From Candidatus Tariuqbacter arcticus (GTDB lineage: Bacteria; Electryoneota; Tariuqbacteria; Tariuqbacterales; Tariuqbacteraceae), in assembly GCA_013202315.1 (NCBI GenBank), contig JABMRZ010000081.1, positions 1 through 5,906 of the forward strand: a stretch of DNA of 5,906 nt. Direction: 5' to 3'. Shown piece after piece: positions 5,880-5,906 of this stretch. Position 1 is the first letter of the stretch. Each line of letters opens with the position of its first letter. The translations under genes and the position numbers were made by a program. The notes beneath the pieces are model-generated. The model was given only the letters and a program-made list of their open reading frames with translations. It had not been told where the DNA came from and did no database searches.

Positions 5880-5906
5880 TCTCGGACAGACTGGAAAGCG
5901 GGAATC
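5880..5906 (-). repeat. Partial copy of the GATTCCCGCTTTC repeat at the window edge
   Basis: Read on the minus strand, 5894-5906 is GATTCCCGCTTTC, identical over 13 bases to 5691-5703 in the palindromic element. The next bases, TTCCAGTCTGTCCG (5883-5896 on the minus strand), resemble TTCCAGCTTGTCCG at 5648-5661. The element appears to continue beyond the window. Confidence 0.5.

Larger units (their letters stand above)
5510..5906. other. Gene-free 3' region rich in inverted repeats
   Basis: No reading frame here has a start, a ribosome binding site and recognisable protein character. The stretch holds the operon terminator, a long nested palindrome, a pair of inverted hairpins separated by an A/T-only-like spacer, and part of another repeat at the window edge. 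Nothing convincing is seen at 5738-5778. Confidence 0.6.

Overview
The window looks like a chromosomal segment of a Gram-negative, probably uncultured, bacterium of the FCB (Fibrobacteres-Chlorobi-Bacteroidetes) superphylum or a neighbouring candidate phylum such as Zixibacteria, KSB1 or Eisenbacteria. The main evidence is a secreted protein ending in a type IX secretion (Por/T9SS type A) sorting domain. The exact phylum cannot be fixed from this sequence.

Layout. Positions 1-290 hold no convincing gene. They carry a paired-hairpin repeat with TGTAGGGG ends (38-111) and a decayed relative of it (201-230). A minus-strand gene (291-1658) encodes a secreted, multi-domain T9SS-sorted protein with two duplicated beta domains, each holding a calcium-loop-like motif. 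The 249-bp divergent region 1659-1907 has a plausible promoter for each direction. To its right lies a tight plus-strand cluster of four genes: a slipin/stomatin-type SPFH membrane protein (1908-2708), a single-pass membrane protein with four PEGA-like repeats (2717-4051), an RsuA/RluB-family rRNA pseudouridine synthase (4056-4754) and a glycine-rich exported, possibly outer-membrane protein (4751-5509). Gaps are 8 and 4 nt and the last pair overlaps by 4 nt, so this is very probably one operon. A Rho-independent terminator follows at 5558-5590.

The last 300 bases are non-coding and full of inverted repeats: a roughly 120-bp nested palindrome with an ATTCCC-N8-GGGAAT core, two inverted hairpins sharing a GCGGAG/CTCCGC loop whose stem differences mostly compensate each other, and the start of another repeat copy at the window edge.

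How the genes may work together: the slipin forms inner-membrane scaffolds and the PEGA protein projects from the same membrane into the periplasm, so the pair may form a membrane complex. No NfeD partner gene, the usual companion of slipins, is present. The pseudouridine synthase is a housekeeping enzyme, and its coupling to an exported protein is probably only transcriptional. The most noteworthy signals are the structure-preserving covariation in the terminal hairpins and the slipin-PEGA pairing.
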